From positions 62,001 through 126,000 of the forward strand of contig JANUWF010002421.1 of NCBI GenBank assembly GCA_026120185.1: 64,000 nt of DNA. The letters are read 5' to 3'. Below are positions 1-11,560 of the stretch, in pieces. The DNA comes from Voacanga thouarsii. Lineage: Eukaryota; Streptophyta; Magnoliopsida; Gentianales; Apocynaceae. The notes under the pieces are model-generated. The model did not search any database, had not been told where the DNA came from, and saw only the letters and a program-made list of their open reading frames with translations. The first letter of the stretch is position 1. The number at the start of each line of letters is the position of its first letter. Position numbers and translations under genes: made by a program.

Positions 1-750
1 GTAAAATTGCCTAAACAAAATGACGAGTTTAATGTTGAAGACAATGCTAAGATGATATTGAATTTTCAGGCTATGAACATCTTATGTTGTGCATTGGATA
101 CGACTGAATACAATCGAGACATGTGGAAGTTACTCGAGGTCACCCATGAGGGGACAAACCAAGTTAAGGAATCCAAATTGGGGCTTCTAATTCATGATTA
201 TGAATTATTCACAATGAAGTCGAATGAAAGCATTACTGATATGTTCTCTAGATTCACAAATATCACAAATGGTCTCAAAGCCTATGGAAAGGTTTACTCT
301 TTTAGGGAACAAAACCAAAAAATTCTAGATGCATTACCTAAAAACTAGCAGCCTAAAGCTCTTGCCGTGGACGAATCCAAGGATTTAAAATCCTTACTAA
401 TTGAAGAGTTGATCAGCTCTCTTCTAACACATGAAATGAAACTCAAAAGATTTTAGGAATTCGATGATCATGATAAAGGTAAAAAGGAAATAGCATTGAA
501 AACTGAAAAAAAAAATGATGAAGAAACTAGTCAATCTGACAGTAGTGATGAAACAGAAGTAGACAATGATGATCTGGCAATGATAGTAAAGAAATTCAGA
601 AGGATGTTCAACAAAGAAAACTTTAAAAGAGAAAAGAAGTTCACAAAAAGGAAAGGACAATCCTCAACGTTTAAGTCTCAATGTTATGAATGCAAAAATA
701 CTAAACACTTCATTGCTGATTGTCCAGTTGCAAATGGAAAGGAAGGCTGA
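1..750 (+). pseudogene. gag: S1 gag, main part with CCHC zinc knuckle (degenerate)
   Basis: Gag forms the capsid and packages the element RNA. The first frame (7-348) carries a UBN2-type capsid core, with the stretch ITDMFSRFTNITNGLKAYGK and the end KILDALPK, typical of SIRE gag. It ends at an early TAG at 346-348. A second frame (496-750) is acidic, then basic, and holds a complete CX2CX4HX4C knuckle at 682-723 (residues C-YE-C-KNTK-H-FIAD-C). A further in-frame TAG lies at 453-455. The ATG at 25 or further upstream may be the true start, but the 5' end lies outside the window. The fold is recognisable but the gene cannot be translated as one protein. Confidence 0.85.
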
Positions 751-1580
751 ATGCTTAAAAAGAAGGAGTTGAAGGTAAAGAAAGGCAAAGGATTGATGGG
801 GACTTAGGACCTAAACGTGATTGGGTCTAAAGAAGAAGATTATGAGAATTAAACTACCAACATATGCTTCATGGCCATGGAAAATGATGTAAACTCTACT
901 ACCATTAATTTCATGTCTAATTTGCTTATATCTATAATTGAAAAGTACGATGATCCAAATGAGTTGTTAATTGATATGTTCCATGAATTAAAAAAGCTGT
1001 CCAGAAAAAAAAGAAATGAAATAAAAGATTAATTATTTGTTAAATGAGAACGGAAAGTTGTTAAGTGAGAACAAAATGTCTCTTAAGTCACACAAAAGTG
1101 CTATTATTGAAAAATATGTGATCATGACTACTTTACAGTATGTATCTCTAGAAAATAGAAGTTTGTGTGATAGAATACAAACTCTTGAAAGTATGGTTAG
1201 CACTTTTGATATGAAAAATAGAGTCAATGACCTTACCACATGTATTGAAAAATTCACAAATGGGAAAGCAACTTAGAAAAATTACTTAAGACTCAACATC
1301 AAGCTGGAAATCGAAATGGCTTACGATATAGATATAAGAATAAGGACAAAATTCACAAGCCTCGATTTGTTAAAGCTGTCTCATATTACACGACACACAA
1401 AGCATACACATATTGTGAAAAAATCAGGACACATAGCATTAAGATGTCTTATCAAAAGAAAAGTGGAATTTGGTGGATTAACTTTTTGGAAAATTAAAGG
1501 AAATGCTACTAACTCCCATGGACCCCAGAAAGTGTGGGTACCAAAAATCACTCCTCCTTCTTATGTATAGGCACATTCTT
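751..1580 (+). pseudogene. gag: S1 gag C-terminal region, degenerate
   Basis: Between the knuckle and the protease the three plus frames carry short charged, coiled-coil-like pieces, for example 1037-1276 with heptad-like LENRSLCDRIQTLESMVS. SIRE-lineage gag proteins have a long C-terminal extension of this character. A stretch near 1530-1570 reads VWVPKITPPSYV, which resembles the linker before the protease in this lineage. Frames change several times, and stops are frequent. No second zinc knuckle is clearly readable here, although the segment near 1410-1450 (IVKKSGHIALRC) resembles the end of one whose first cysteines are lost. Confidence 0.6.
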
Positions 1581-1786
1581 TGGAGAAAATGAGCTTCACC
1601 AAGTGGTTCTTGGACAGCAGTTGTTCAAGACACATGACTGGAGATGCAGCCTTGTTAGAATAAATATAGACCATAAATGAAGGATTCGTTACTTTTGGAG
1701 ACAAGAAGAAAGGAAAGATTCTTGGCATTGGTAACATTGGTAAATGTTCCTTAACCATTATAAAACACGTATTATTAATAGATGAT
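1581..1786 (+). pseudogene. pol: S1 aspartic protease remnant, active site altered
   Basis: The stretch WFLDSSCSRHMTGD at about 1604-1645 corresponds to the catalytic loop of the copia protease, which cuts the Gag-Pol polyprotein. The usual triad there is D-S/T-G. Here D (1613-1615) and S (1616-1618) are kept, but the glycine codon reads AGT, serine (1619-1621), a single G-to-A change from GGT. A TAA stop follows about 14 residues later (LLE-stop). The downstream beta-hairpin ILGIGNIG is readable near 1720-1740. It is too short and damaged to be active. Confidence 0.7.
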
Positions 1787-2781
1787 TTGAAATATAATTT
1801 GCTTAGCATTAGCCAACTATGTGATAATGGCTGCAAAGTCATTTTTGAAAAGGATTCTTGTTCTATCATGGATAGCTCAAATCTTGAAACAATTTTTGTT
1901 GCCAACCGTGTTGGAAATGTGTATGTATTCTATCTAAATGACCTTATAGCTCAGGGTATTAGATGCCTCTCTGTACATGACAATGATGGTTATCTTTGGC
2001 ATAGAAGATTAGGTCATGTATCTTTTGATTTGCTAAACAAATTGTCCTCAAAAGAGCATGTTAGGGGATTGCCCAAAAGTTTGATAAAAGCAAAATTTGT
2101 GATGCATGACAATTTAGAAACAAATCAAAACTTCCTTTAAACTTAAGAAAATGATTTCAACCTTAAAACCTCTTAAATTAATTCATATGGATTTATTTGG
2201 ACCAATGAGCACTGTTAGTCTTGGTGGTAAAAAGTATGTATATGTGCTAGTTGATGATTTCTATAGATTTCTTAGATAAAAGGATGTAGCATTTTCTAAA
2301 TTTTTGAAACTGACCAAACGTGTCCAAAACTCTATTAGACGCAAACTAATTTCTATTAGAAGTGATAATGGTAAAGAATTTTGCAATAATGAATTTACAC
2401 ACTTTTGTGATGAAAATGGAGTATTTTAGAATTTTTCAGCAGCTAAAACACCTCAACAAAATGGTGTTATTGAGAGGAAAAATTGAACTTTTCAAGAAAT
2501 GGCTAGATCCATGCTTTGTGAAAATGCCCTTCCAAAATACTTTTAGGTTGAAGCTGTTAATACAACTTGTTACATAGTAAACCGAGTTATATTGAGATTG
2601 TTCTTGAGAAAAACACATTTTGAACTTATGTTTGATAAAACTTTATCAATCTCTTATTTTAAAGTGTTTGGTTGCAAATGTTTTGTCTTTAATATCCAAG
2701 ATAATCTGGGGAAATTTGATAGCAAATCCGATGAGGCCATATTTCTTGGATACTTTTCTAATAAAAAAGCATGTAGAGTGT

Positions 2782-2784
<3 letters not shown>
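1787..2784 (+). pseudogene. pol: S1 integrase (GAG-pre-integrase, zinc-binding and DDE core), degenerate
   Basis: Integrase inserts the element DNA into the genome. The frame at 1787-2140 holds LWHRRLGHVSFDLLNKL, the two histidines of the HHCC finger, but the second cysteine of the CDAC pair is a TGA stop near 2105. The catalytic core follows with all three acidic positions still readable: HMDLFGP, RSDNGKEF and QQNGVIERKN. Stops lie at about 2275, 2428 and 2485, and others occur. The C-terminal piece FGCKCFVFNIQDNLGKFDSK to about 2780 matches the copia region before RT. An AT microsatellite then destroys the frame. Confidence 0.8.

Positions 2785-2820
<36 letters not shown>
2785..2820. repeat. 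(AT)18 microsatellite inside S1 pol
   Basis: A pure AT run of about 36 bases sits between codons reading KACRVYN and VEESVQVLFD, where family members have a few ordinary codons. Both flanks are pol coding sequence, so the run grew inside the gene and shifts the frame. Confidence 0.95.
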
Positions 2821-2823
<3 letters not shown>

Positions 2824-2851
2824 GAAGAATCCGTACAAGTTTTATTTGATG

Positions 2852-2856
2852 GATCT
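2852..2856. repeat. Left target-site duplication of element A (GATCT)
   Basis: These five bases precede the TG of the left A LTR. They match AATCT at 22189-22193 in four of five positions. In the S1 frame the codons read FDGS here, and a single A-to-G change from FDES would explain the mismatch. Confidence 0.8.
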
Positions 2857-4855
2857 TGAAGGAATTTGACAGAGACAGAGCATGCATGGAGGAAATAAAT
2901 AGAAATAGAGCATGGAGGCCTGAAACGCATACCTCTTGGAGCCTTAAACCTTGAAGATTGTAGAAGAGTTGGTTGATGCACAGAAATAGCTCTCTTCTTC
3001 CCTATGGAGTGAAGCTTCCGGTGCACTGTCTACCTTTCTTCTTCATCTCCGGTGCAATGCTTGGCTTTTCAATTCTCAGAATATGACCTAGCCAAATCAA
3101 ATGTTGGTAAACACAGACTTGGGTTGAGAAGAATATCAGTTTTCTTTCACAACTCTCTATATCCTTTCACAGGTTTGGCATCTTCTGTTAAGAAAACAAA
3201 AGCCAGTGAAGAAGACCAAAAGCCAGAAAACCAAATAGCCACACGAGAGACCGAGAGCCAAGAGACTCGGGAGAAATTTTTTTCTTTTTCTTTTATTTTA
3301 TTTTTCTACACAGAAAGCCAAGAGTCATGAAATCAAAAATAATTATTTTTATAAAAATAATATTCTTGGGATTTAATATCGGAATATTATTAACAAAATA
3401 AATTCTGGCTTCATCCTAAACTCTTCTGAACTGTGTCTGAAAAAATCCTATGGTCTAGGCTATTGGGCCAAAATAATATTTATTATTTTTCTTGGACCCA
3501 AAAAGCCCAAAAAAATAAACATTAATTATTTTTTTGGGGATTAAATAAATAACCCAATAAATAATTAATGTGCCCAAATGAACTAAAAATAATTAAAATT
3601 TAATTATTTATTTATTGGGATTAATTAAATAAATAATCCAATAAATAATTAAGTATTAATTATTTTCCTCTAGTTTAAATCCCGGTTAATTTTCTAATTA
3701 TTCAAACTGGACTTAGGTCCTGAATAATTAATTAACCAATTAAACCAAATAATAAATTTCTCTCTATTTATTTTATTCCAGTCTAATAATAAATTAGACT
3801 TCGAAAATAAAATAAAATCCTTCTCAACTGAGATCAATTTCTCAACCCAAAAATTAATTAGGACTTACGGGCTATTCCGAGGACAAAAAACACACATTGC
3901 CTTGGCTACTAAAATGATCAAAATACCCCTACTATATAAATAGATGTATTTTACATTTTTAATATTTCCTAATATCACCATAAGAAAATATTGACTCCAT
4001 GAAAAATGTTGCATTAGCAAAGTCTTCGATCTACAGGTAAAATGACTAAAATACCCCTCTACACATCGCCATATATTTAGAGAGGAAGAAGTGTACTAAC
4101 ACCTCTCTAAATGACATCTACCATCCTTAGGCTTCTAGTCCAATGATCCACGACTTCTTGGAGTGTTTCCGCTTTCCAAGGGAGCTACCCTAAAGCAAAC
4201 ATCCAAGTCATGTTTCTCAGGGCCCTGGATATTTAGATCATTCGGACAACTATAAGGGGCGATAGTGTAGAAACTATCTAGTACAAGTCTATTTTAACTA
4301 ACTAGTTACACATACCTAACATGCAAGTATATTGGCCCTACGATAGAACCTCAACTATAACATATCAAAGTATATGCTTCCAGCTTCGCCAGACTACTAA
4401 CTCATACTCAAGTCATAGAGTACTAGTCCACACTATAGCGGTAGTAGTCTAGGCTTCTACCATATAGTAATTTTAGAAACTACTACTACAGGTCCTGTTA
4501 TTCGTATTCGAAATACGCTTATGTCATGAAGTGAGTGGCCTACTCACTGGCTAAAGGTAAGCCATTCCCCATTTGGAATTCATAACATAATAACCTAAAC
4601 ATGATGAGATTCACATTCTATTCAATCGGTTAAGAATAAATGTTTATGTGTTTAAATAACTCATGATCCATACCTCACTATGAAAGACCTCCATTCACAT
4701 AGATCATTTATTTAAACACAATGGATCTTTTTCAAATGAAAATGTGCACAAATAAAGAAAATAAATTCACAAACGATTTTCGTAAATAAATTATTTTATT
4801 AAAATATTCGATATTTTCATCAGAAACCTAGTCTAAGAGGGCTTACATTCCAAAA
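2857..4855 (-). repeat. A 3' LTR (left copy)
   Basis: About 2.0 kb, aligned over its whole length with 20168-22188. It begins TGAAGGAATTTG and ends TTCCAAAA, where the sister copy has TTCTAACA. Compared with the right copy it lacks a ~35-base stretch near 2888. It holds AT-rich palindromic tracts around 3460-3780 and the TATA-like CTATATAAATAG at about 3932. Confidence 0.9.
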
Positions 4856-4868
4856 ATCTCCCACTTGC
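4856..4868 (-). promoter_or_regulatory. A polypurine tract (plus-strand DNA primer)
   Basis: On the minus strand this reads GCAAGTGGGAGAT directly before the LTR end, the usual place and form of a copia PPT. The same sequence adjoins the B LTR at 9994 and, with changes, the C LTR at 32162. Confidence 0.85.
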
Positions 4869-5384
4869 ACTCTAAGACTAGGTAAGTCCGTAGGTGCCCA
4901 CCAAAATGGCGTCTAAGTGTCAAGACCCTCTCAGCCAAAGGTTTGATGAACGGATCTGCTAGATTGTTCTCGGAGGCAATCTGTACCACCATGACTTCCT
5001 GTTTCTGGATGATATCCCGGATCAGGTGGTACTACCTCTCAATGTGCTTCCTCTCCTTGTGGTTCCAAAGTTCCTTTGAGGTACTCGAGAATATGCTTTA
5101 CAACATTGTCAATGAACCTCTCCAGGGTTTGGCTGATATATGCTAAGTAATCTTACGGCAAAGCAGATATCTAGCCTAGTACACAGCATGGCGTACATGA
5201 GACTTCCCATAGCCGAAGCGTAGGGAAGTCTACTCATCCTATCCTTTTCTTCTTGAGATTTAGTATAGTCATTTGAAGAAAGAGACAACCTATGTCTGCA
5301 AGGGATCAGAGTTTCCGTGCATGAGTCCATGCTATATCTGGCTAGCATCTTGTCAATGTATGTGACTTGGGATAATCCCAACAT
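4869..5384 (-). pseudogene. pol: A RNase H, with a ~310-bp internal deletion
   Basis: Minus-strand frames give MSRLPYASAMGSLMYAMLCT and RLDICFAVRLLSIYQPNPGE, the connection region leading into copia RNase H. Compared with B (10010-10760), the stretch matching about 10214-10523 is missing here, removing the core of RNase H that would carry the TDSDF and EAEYVAA motifs. The joint lies near 5071 in TTCC-rich sequence. After the joint the C-terminal tail is again recognisable by DNA comparison with B down to the PPT. The domain cannot work. Confidence 0.8.
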
Positions 5385-6150
5385 TCTCTACTTCCTATTT
5401 CTAAGAAGTCTAATCCCGAGAATGTAGCTTGCTTCTCCCAAGTCCTTCATACTGAATTGACTAGACAGCCAAACCTTTGTAGATGATAATGACCTTACAT
5501 CATTTTTAATGAGTAGAATGTCATCCACATACAAGAAAAACCACATTAAACACCTTAAGTTTCTTGTACACGCATGGTTCATCCTCGTTTTGAATAAAAC
5601 CATAAGACTTTACAGTCCCATCAAAATGAATGTTCCATGCTCTCGATGCTTGCTTAAGTCCATAAATGGACTTCTTAAGCTTGCAAACCATATGTTCTTG
5701 ACCTTCAGCAATAAAACCTTCCAGTTGGGACATATAGATGTCTTCGCTAAGATGACCATTTAAAAAAGCCGTCTTGACATCCATTTGCCATATCTCGTAG
5801 TCATAATAACATGCGATGGCAAGGAAGATACGGATGGATTTAAGCATGGCCACAGGGGAAAAGGTTTCCTCATAATCAATCCCTTCTTTCTAAGTATACC
5901 CTTTTGTCACAAGCCTAGCTTTGAAGATTTCCACCTTCCCATCCGCTGCCCTCTTTCTCTTGTACACCTACTTACACCCAATGGGTTTTATCCCTTCAGG
6001 TGAAGCTACAAGATCCTAAACCTGATTGAAGTACATAGACTCAATCTTGGCTTTCATTTCTTTATGTCATAGATTTACATCGGCATCAGCAATTGCCTCC
6101 TCGTATCTAGTGGGGTCTTGTTCTTGATGGTCAGAGATCAGCTCAAAAGC
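5385..6150 (-). pseudogene. pol: A reverse transcriptase, degenerate
   Basis: Frames at 5388-5603 and 5521-5853 (minus) carry the RT landmarks in order: QMDVKTAFLNGHLSEDIYMS, KSIYGLKQASRAWN, and the catalytic FLYVDDILLI with the YVDD box intact. A frameshift separates the KQAS block from the YVDD block (about 5550), and further stops lie upstream in the WVYKRK region (5900-6000). The DNA is closely similar to the RT of B (10761-11560), which keeps an open frame over the same domain. It is an inactive copy. Confidence 0.85.
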
Positions 6151-7163
6151 TTCTTCATACCATCTATCCGGAACCCTAGACACTCTCCCACTATGACGAA
6201 GCTCTATTTGTATAGGCTCTTGAGGCTGTGCCTCTTCTTATTCCATAATTGGGTTAGAAGAAGTTGCTTCCAAAGATAACTTCTCCTCGAGTTCCAACCT
6301 AGTTGAACCTTTCGTGGAAGTACTTTGATCATCCTCTAAGTATCTAGCATTAGTACTAACCAGTACTTTCTGCTCCTTAGGATGATAGAAGTAACCACCC
6401 TTTGTTCCTTTTGGATACCCAACAAAATAGCATAATTCTGATCTTGGTTCCAACTTGTCTCCCTTGATCAGTACATAAGTTGGACAATCCCAAATCCTGA
6501 GATGATTAAGACTTGGCTTACGCCTAGTCCACATCTCATAGGGAGTCCTAGGTACTGACTTGGAAGGCACCAAATTTACAATATATGCCGCTGTTTCCAG
6601 AGCATATCCCCAAAAATATACTGAAAGAGTAGCATGAGACATTATGCTTCTGACCAGTTCCATCAATGTCCTGTTCCTTCTCTCAGCTACTCCGTTCTGC
6701 TGGAGTGTCCTCGGTGCAGAGAGCTGGGATACTATCCCATGATGTACCATGTAGTCCTTGAATTCACCTATGAGGTACTCTCCACCACGATCCGATTGTA
6801 AGATCTTGATTAATTTACCTGTCTGATACTCTACTTTAGCCTTAAACTCATTAAATATATTAATGAGTCAGACTTGCACCTCATCAGTTAAATATAACCA
6901 AACCTAGTACAATCATCCATAAAAGTGATGAAGTATTCAAAACCTCCTCTAGCTGGTGAAGACAAGGGACCACACATATCAGTGTGAACAAGACCCAATA
7001 CTTCCTTGGCCCTATCCGCCTTTGGGATAAAAAACCTTTTGGTCATCTTTCTCATTAGACAGGATTAACACTGAGGCCAATTTTTCAATCTCAATAAGCC
7101 CAAAAGCCCATTATGGATTAGCCTCTGAATCCTGGTTAAGTTGATGTGACCCAACCTCAGATG
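6151..7163 (-). pseudogene. pol: A integrase, degenerate
   Basis: The frame 6238-6750 (170 aa) begins at the conserved SQLSAPRTLQQNGVAERRNR box, which contains the catalytic glutamate (QQNGVAERRN), and continues through NLVPSKSVPRTPYEMWTRRK and YFVGYPKGTKGGYFYHPK, the C-terminal integrase region of copia. The two aspartate positions lie upstream at about 6780-7010 in broken frames. The HHCC finger region (around 7050-7163) reads LRLGHIN and CLMRKMTKRF with the cysteine pair partly lost. Length matches the family, but stops prevent a single product. Confidence 0.8.
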
Positions 7164-7650
7164 CTAAATATATGAGTCATTGACATTGGTCTTTCTCTTC
7201 TTAGTTAAAGGTTCAGATTGAGCGTTATTTGATTGATGATTAATAGGGTTTAAATAGAATAGATTTCCATACATGTGACCAGTACATAATATTTCTCCAT
7301 CTCTACTAATAGAAATACTAGAATGAAAAGATACAGAATATCCTTGATTTATAAGTTTCGCAACTAAAATCAAATTCTGACGAAAACTAGGTACATACAA
7401 AATATCTATTAAAACCACTTTTTTATTACAATAAAAAATAAGATTCAGCTCTCCCACTGCAAGGGCCCAGACTTGTGCTCCATTTCCCACGTGTAATCTA
7501 TGTTCGCCCTTCTTGAGTCTACTTATCTTTCTAAACCTCTGCAAGGAGTTACAGATATGATCTGTGGCTCCTGAATCAACAATCCAAGTGGAAGTTGATC
7601 CAACCATTGATATAGACTCTAGATAGAAAACATTACATGTGGGGTTTTTC
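7164..7650 (-). pseudogene. pol: A protease and GAG-pre-integrase segment, still open for 147 codons
   Basis: The frame 7164-7607 starts MVGSTSTWIVDSGATDHICN, so the aspartic protease motif D-S-G-A is intact here, unlike in B and C. It continues with FRKISRLKKGEHRLHVGNGA and LYVPSFRQNLILVAKLINQG, the protease body and the GAG-pre-integrase lead-in. The frame ends at TAA (7164) just before the HHCC finger. The region adjoins the end of gag upstream. As gag is split by B and pol is closed by stops, this is a relic of one polyprotein. Confidence 0.85.
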
Positions 7651-7659
7651 TTGGCTTGA

Positions 7660-7943
7660 AGATCTGGACACTCTTTTTTCTAATGTCCCTTCTTCCCACA
7701 TTTGAAGTACTTGCCCTTTAGTTTGTCTTTGGGCTGGGTCTTGGGTTGGGCTACTGCGTTTCCCTTCTTTCTTTTGAACTTTCTGGGTTTAAACCTAATT
7801 CTTGAGGAAGAAGCCTTAGCAATCATGGCCTTTGATTGTGGTTTCATGACCTTCTCTGCCATCTGAAATTCCTTCATCAACTCAGTCAAACTCATATTTA
7901 ACTTGTTCATATTGTAGTTTAATTTGAACTGAGTAAAGGAACC
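7660..7943 (-). pseudogene. gag: A gag, 3' part with damaged zinc knuckle
   Basis: This is the part of A gag left of the B insertion. On the minus strand it reads FTQFKLNYNMNKLNMSLTEL and KAMIAKASSSRIRFKPRKFK, a basic stretch before the nucleic-acid-binding knuckle. The knuckle should be CX2CX4HX4C, but the first cysteine is tyrosine (KYFKCGKKGH) and the tryptophan codon after the histidine is a stop. The other half of gag is at 17778-18269, and the two halves share the 5-bp CGGTA duplicated on insertion of B. The knuckle would no longer bind zinc normally. Confidence 0.85.
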
Positions 7944-7948
7944 CGGTA
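7944..7948. repeat. Left target-site duplication of element B (CGGTA)
   Basis: Identical to 17773-17777. The uninterrupted gag of B reads CCCGGTAGAGATTCGAG at 13389-13405, which shows how the two A halves joined before the insertion. Confidence 0.95.
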
Positions 7949-9993
7949 TGAGGGAGACGAAACAGGGGAGCATGCACTGGTTACGGGAAAAAAAACCAGG
8001 GAGAAATAAAACCAAGCCTTAAAGGCCATACGGAAACGTGAAGATAATACATTTGCGCTCCTTAACCCTTCTAGGTTGAGTAGGAGCAGATTGAACGACT
8101 GGAATCGCCTTGCTTCGCCCACTTGAAGAAGCTTCCGGTTGAACACCCGCTAGCCTTCTACTTCGCCTTGTTTGCATCAACGCCAAGCTTTCTAGCTCTC
8201 AGAATATTCCTCTGCCTAACCTCTAGTCGGTGAACACAATGGTGAAGAGGAACAATCTCAAATCTCCTTGGTTCTCTTGCTATTGATTAGCAAAGAAATA
8301 AGAAGAAACCAGAGAAGAGAAAGGAGTGAGCAAGAGAGAAAGGGACGTGATACACACCGAGAGCCTCTCTTCATGTGAGGCTCTATGTTATGTTAGGGAA
8401 ATTAGGGTTTTCCTCTACCAGAGACTTGTTTTATTAGTTAGCCAAAACTAGGTCTCTCATTATCTTATAAACATATCCCCGGGATTTCAAAACACCTAGA
8501 TGTTATCTTAAGAATCAGTTTTGCCAAATCCTAAACTCTTTTAACCGTATCTGGAAAAAACCCTAAGGTCCAAGCTATTGGGCCAAAATAATATTTATTA
8601 TTTCTCTTGGACCCAAAAGGCCCAAAATAATAAACATTAATTATTTATTTCCTGGGCTTATATAAACAGCCCAATAAATAATTAATGAGCCTAAATGAAC
8701 CATAATAATTAATCGTTAATTATTTATTTCTTGGGCCTATATAAATAACCCAATAAATAATTAAACATTAATTATTTCCCCAAGTTTAAGCCCATGTTAA
8801 TTTTCTAATTATTCATACTGGACCTAGGCCCTGAATAATTAATTAACTAATTAAACTATATAATTAATTTCTATCAACTCCTATTTTAATTAATTTATTT
8901 ATTTTATTCCAGTCAAATAATAAATTAGACTTCCTGAATAAAATAAAATAAAAAAAATCCTCTTCAACTGAGACCAATTCCTCAACCCAAAATTAGTTAG
9001 GACTTACGAGCTATTCCGAAGACCAAAAAGACACATCGCCTTGGCTGCTAAAATAACCAAAATACCCCTGCTATATAAATAGCTGTATTTTGCATTTTAA
9101 ATATTTCCTAATTCACCATAAGGAAATATTGGCCTCAAGGACAATGCTGCATTAGCAAAGTCTCCGACCTACGGGTGAAATGACTAAAATACCCCTCTAC
9201 ATATCACCGTACATTTAGAGAGGAAGAAGTGTACTAACACCCTTCTAAAAGACATTTACCATCCTTAGGCTTCTAGTCCAATGATCCACGACTTCCTGGA
9301 GTGTTTCTGCTTCCCAAGAGAGCTACCCTAAAGCAAACATCCAAGTCATATTTCACAGGGCCCTACACATTTTAGACCATTCGGACAACCACAAGGGGCG
9401 ATATAGTGCAGAAACTATCTTGTATAAGTCTGTCTTAACTAACTAGTCACACATACCCAACATGCAAGTATATTGGCCCTACGATAGAACCTCAACTATT
9501 GCAAATCAAAGTATATGCTTCCAGCTTCGCCAGACCACCAACTCATACTCAAGTTGTAGAGTACTAGTCCACGCTGTAGCGGTAGTGGTCTAGATTTCTA
9601 TCATATAGTACTTTCAGAAACCACTACTACATGTCCTGTCCTACGTATTCGAAATACGCTTATGTCATGAAGTGAGTGGACTACTCACTGGCTAAAGGTA
9701 AGCCATTCCCTATTTGGAATTCATAACATAATAACCTAAACATGATGAGGTTCCTAGTCTCATCAATAGGTTAAGAACAAATGTTTATGTGTTAAATAAC
9801 CCGTGATCCATACCTTACTGTGAAAGACCACCATTCACATGGACCACTTATTTAAACACAATGGGTCTGTTCCAAACGAAAATCGTGCACAAACAAATAG
9901 ATAATTCACAAACAATTTCTGAAAATAAATTCTTTTATAAAAATATTCGATTTTACATCAGAAACCTAGTCTAAGAGGGCATACAATCCAACA
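7949..9993 (-). repeat. B 3' LTR (left copy)
   Basis: About 2,045 bases, pairing with 15771-17772. It starts TGAGGGAGACGAAACAGGGG and ends CATACAATCCAACA. Compared with the right copy it has about 45 extra bases, including AT-rich sequence around 8890-8950. The outer end carries the CGGTA duplication. Confidence 0.93.
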
Positions 9994-10006
9994 ATCTCCC
10001 ACTTGC
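9994..10006 (-). promoter_or_regulatory. B polypurine tract
   Basis: Minus-strand GCAAGTGGGAGAT directly before the LTR. It is identical to the tract of A. Confidence 0.88.
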
Positions 10007-10009
10007 ACT

Positions 10010-10760
10010 TTAAGATTAGGTAAGTCCATAGGTGCCCACCCCTATGGCGTCTAAGTGTCTCTTGAAGACTCTCTCAGCCAAATGCTTGGTGAATGGGTCT
10101 GCTAGATTATTTTTTTAGGCAATATGCTCCACCATGACTTCCCGTCTCTTGATGAAATCCCGGATCAGGTGGTACTTCCTCTTGATGTGTTTCCCCTTCT
10201 TGTGGTTCCGAGGTTTCTTAGATTGCGATACTGCTCCAGTGTTATCGCAATACATCACAATCGGCCTGTCCATATGTGGTACGACTCTAAGTTCTGAAAG
10301 GAAATTACGGAGCCAAACTGCTTCCTTGGACGCCTCCAAAGCTGCCACATACTCAGCTTCCATGGTTTTGTCAACAATACAAGACTGCTTGACACTCCTC
10401 CAGACAAGATGAAGACATATCCACTAGTGGATTTTCTCTTATCCTTATCCGCATGGAAGTCTGAGTCTGTATATCCTGTAGGAACCAAATCATTAGCCCT
10501 GTAAATCAGCATATAATCTCTCATTCCCTTGAGGTACTTGAGAATATGCTTTATAGCTTACCAATGAACCTCCCCTGGGTTTGACAGATATCTGCTAACT
10601 AAGCCCACGGCAAAGCAAATATCTGGCCTAGTACACAGCATGGCGTACATGAGACTTCCCACAGCCGAAGTGTAGGGAATCCTACTCATTCTGTCATTTT
10701 CTTCTTGAGACTTAGGACAGTCCTTCGAAGAAAATGACAACCCATGTCTACAAGGGATTA
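10010..10760 (-). pseudogene. pol: B RNase H and connection region
   Basis: RNase H removes the RNA strand during reverse transcription. Frames 10558-10740, 10255-10524 and 10115-10363 (minus) read in order RIPYTSAVGSLMYAMLCTRP, GYTDSDFHADKDKRKSTSGY, MEAEYVAALEASKEAVWLRN and YCDNTGAVSQSKKPRNHKKG. So the catalytic-domain landmarks TDSDF, EAEYVAA and the YCDN box are all present, spread over two frames with frameshifts near 10360-10390 and 10530-10560. The end near 10010-10115 adjoins the PPT. Its completeness makes it the reference for the deletion in A. Confidence 0.85.
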
Positions 10761-11560
10761 GAGCTTCCTTGCATTAGTCCATGCTGTACTTAGCCAGCAT
10801 CTTGTCAATGTATGTCGCTTAGGATAACCCTAACATTCTCTGCTTCCTATTTGCAAGAAGCCTAATCCCGAGAATGTAGCTGGCTTCTCCCAAGTCCTTT
10901 ATACTGAATTGACTAGACAGCCAAACCTTTGTAGATGACAATGTCCCTACATCATTTTCAATGAGTAGAATGTCATCCACATACAGGACAAGAAAAACCA
11001 CATTAATGCCTTCAAGTTTCCTATACACGCATGGTTCATCTTCGTTTTGAATAAAACCATAAGACTTTACAGTCTCATCAAAACGAATGTTCCATGCTCT
11101 CGATGCCTGCTTAAGTCCATAAATGGACTTCTTAAGCTTGCAAACCATGTGTTCCTGGCCTTCAGCAATGAAGCTTTCCGGTTGGGACATATAGATGTCT
11201 TCGCTAAGATGGCCATTTAAAAATGCCGTCTTGACATCTATTTGCCATATCTCGTAGTCATAGTGACATGCGATGGCAAGGAGGATGCGGATGGATTTAA
11301 TCATGGCTATCAGGGAAAAGGTTTCCTCATAGTCGATTCCCTCTTTCTGAGTATACCCTTTCGCCACAAGCCTAGCTTTGAAGGTTTCCAGCTTCCCATC
11401 CGCTGCTCTCTTTCTCTTGTATACCCACTTGCACCCAATGGGTTTTATCCCCTCAGGTGAAGCTACAAGATCCCAAACCTGATTGAGGTACATAGACTCG
11501 ATCTTGGCTTTCATTGCTTCATGTCACAGATTTACATCGGCATCAGCAATAGCCTCCTTG
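10761..11560 (-). pseudogene. pol: B reverse transcriptase, open over the whole catalytic core
   Basis: The frame 10819-11514 (231 aa, minus) covers the copia RT core without a stop: VWDLVASPEGIKPIGCKWVY, KARLVAKGYTQKEGIDYEET, QIDVKTAFLNGHLSEDIYMS, KSIYGLKQASRAWNIRFDET and the catalytic LYVDDILLIE. It ends DLGEASYILGIRLLANRKQR. The YVDD aspartates are kept. The first methionine is internal to the polyprotein, so it is not a real start. A stop (TAA) closes the frame at 10819. This is the longest intact pol domain in the window, but without a linked gag and protease it is not expected to be functional. Confidence 0.88.

Noticed and set aside
2592..3026. ORFs with an IYIYIYIY stretch on both strands
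   Set aside because: They run through the (AT)n repeat and join S1 integrase to the A LTR; no protein is expected.
4943..5146. 67-aa plus-strand ORF, and similar ones at 5509, 10134, 11242 and 11521
   Set aside because: Antisense shadows of RT and RNase H on the minus strand.
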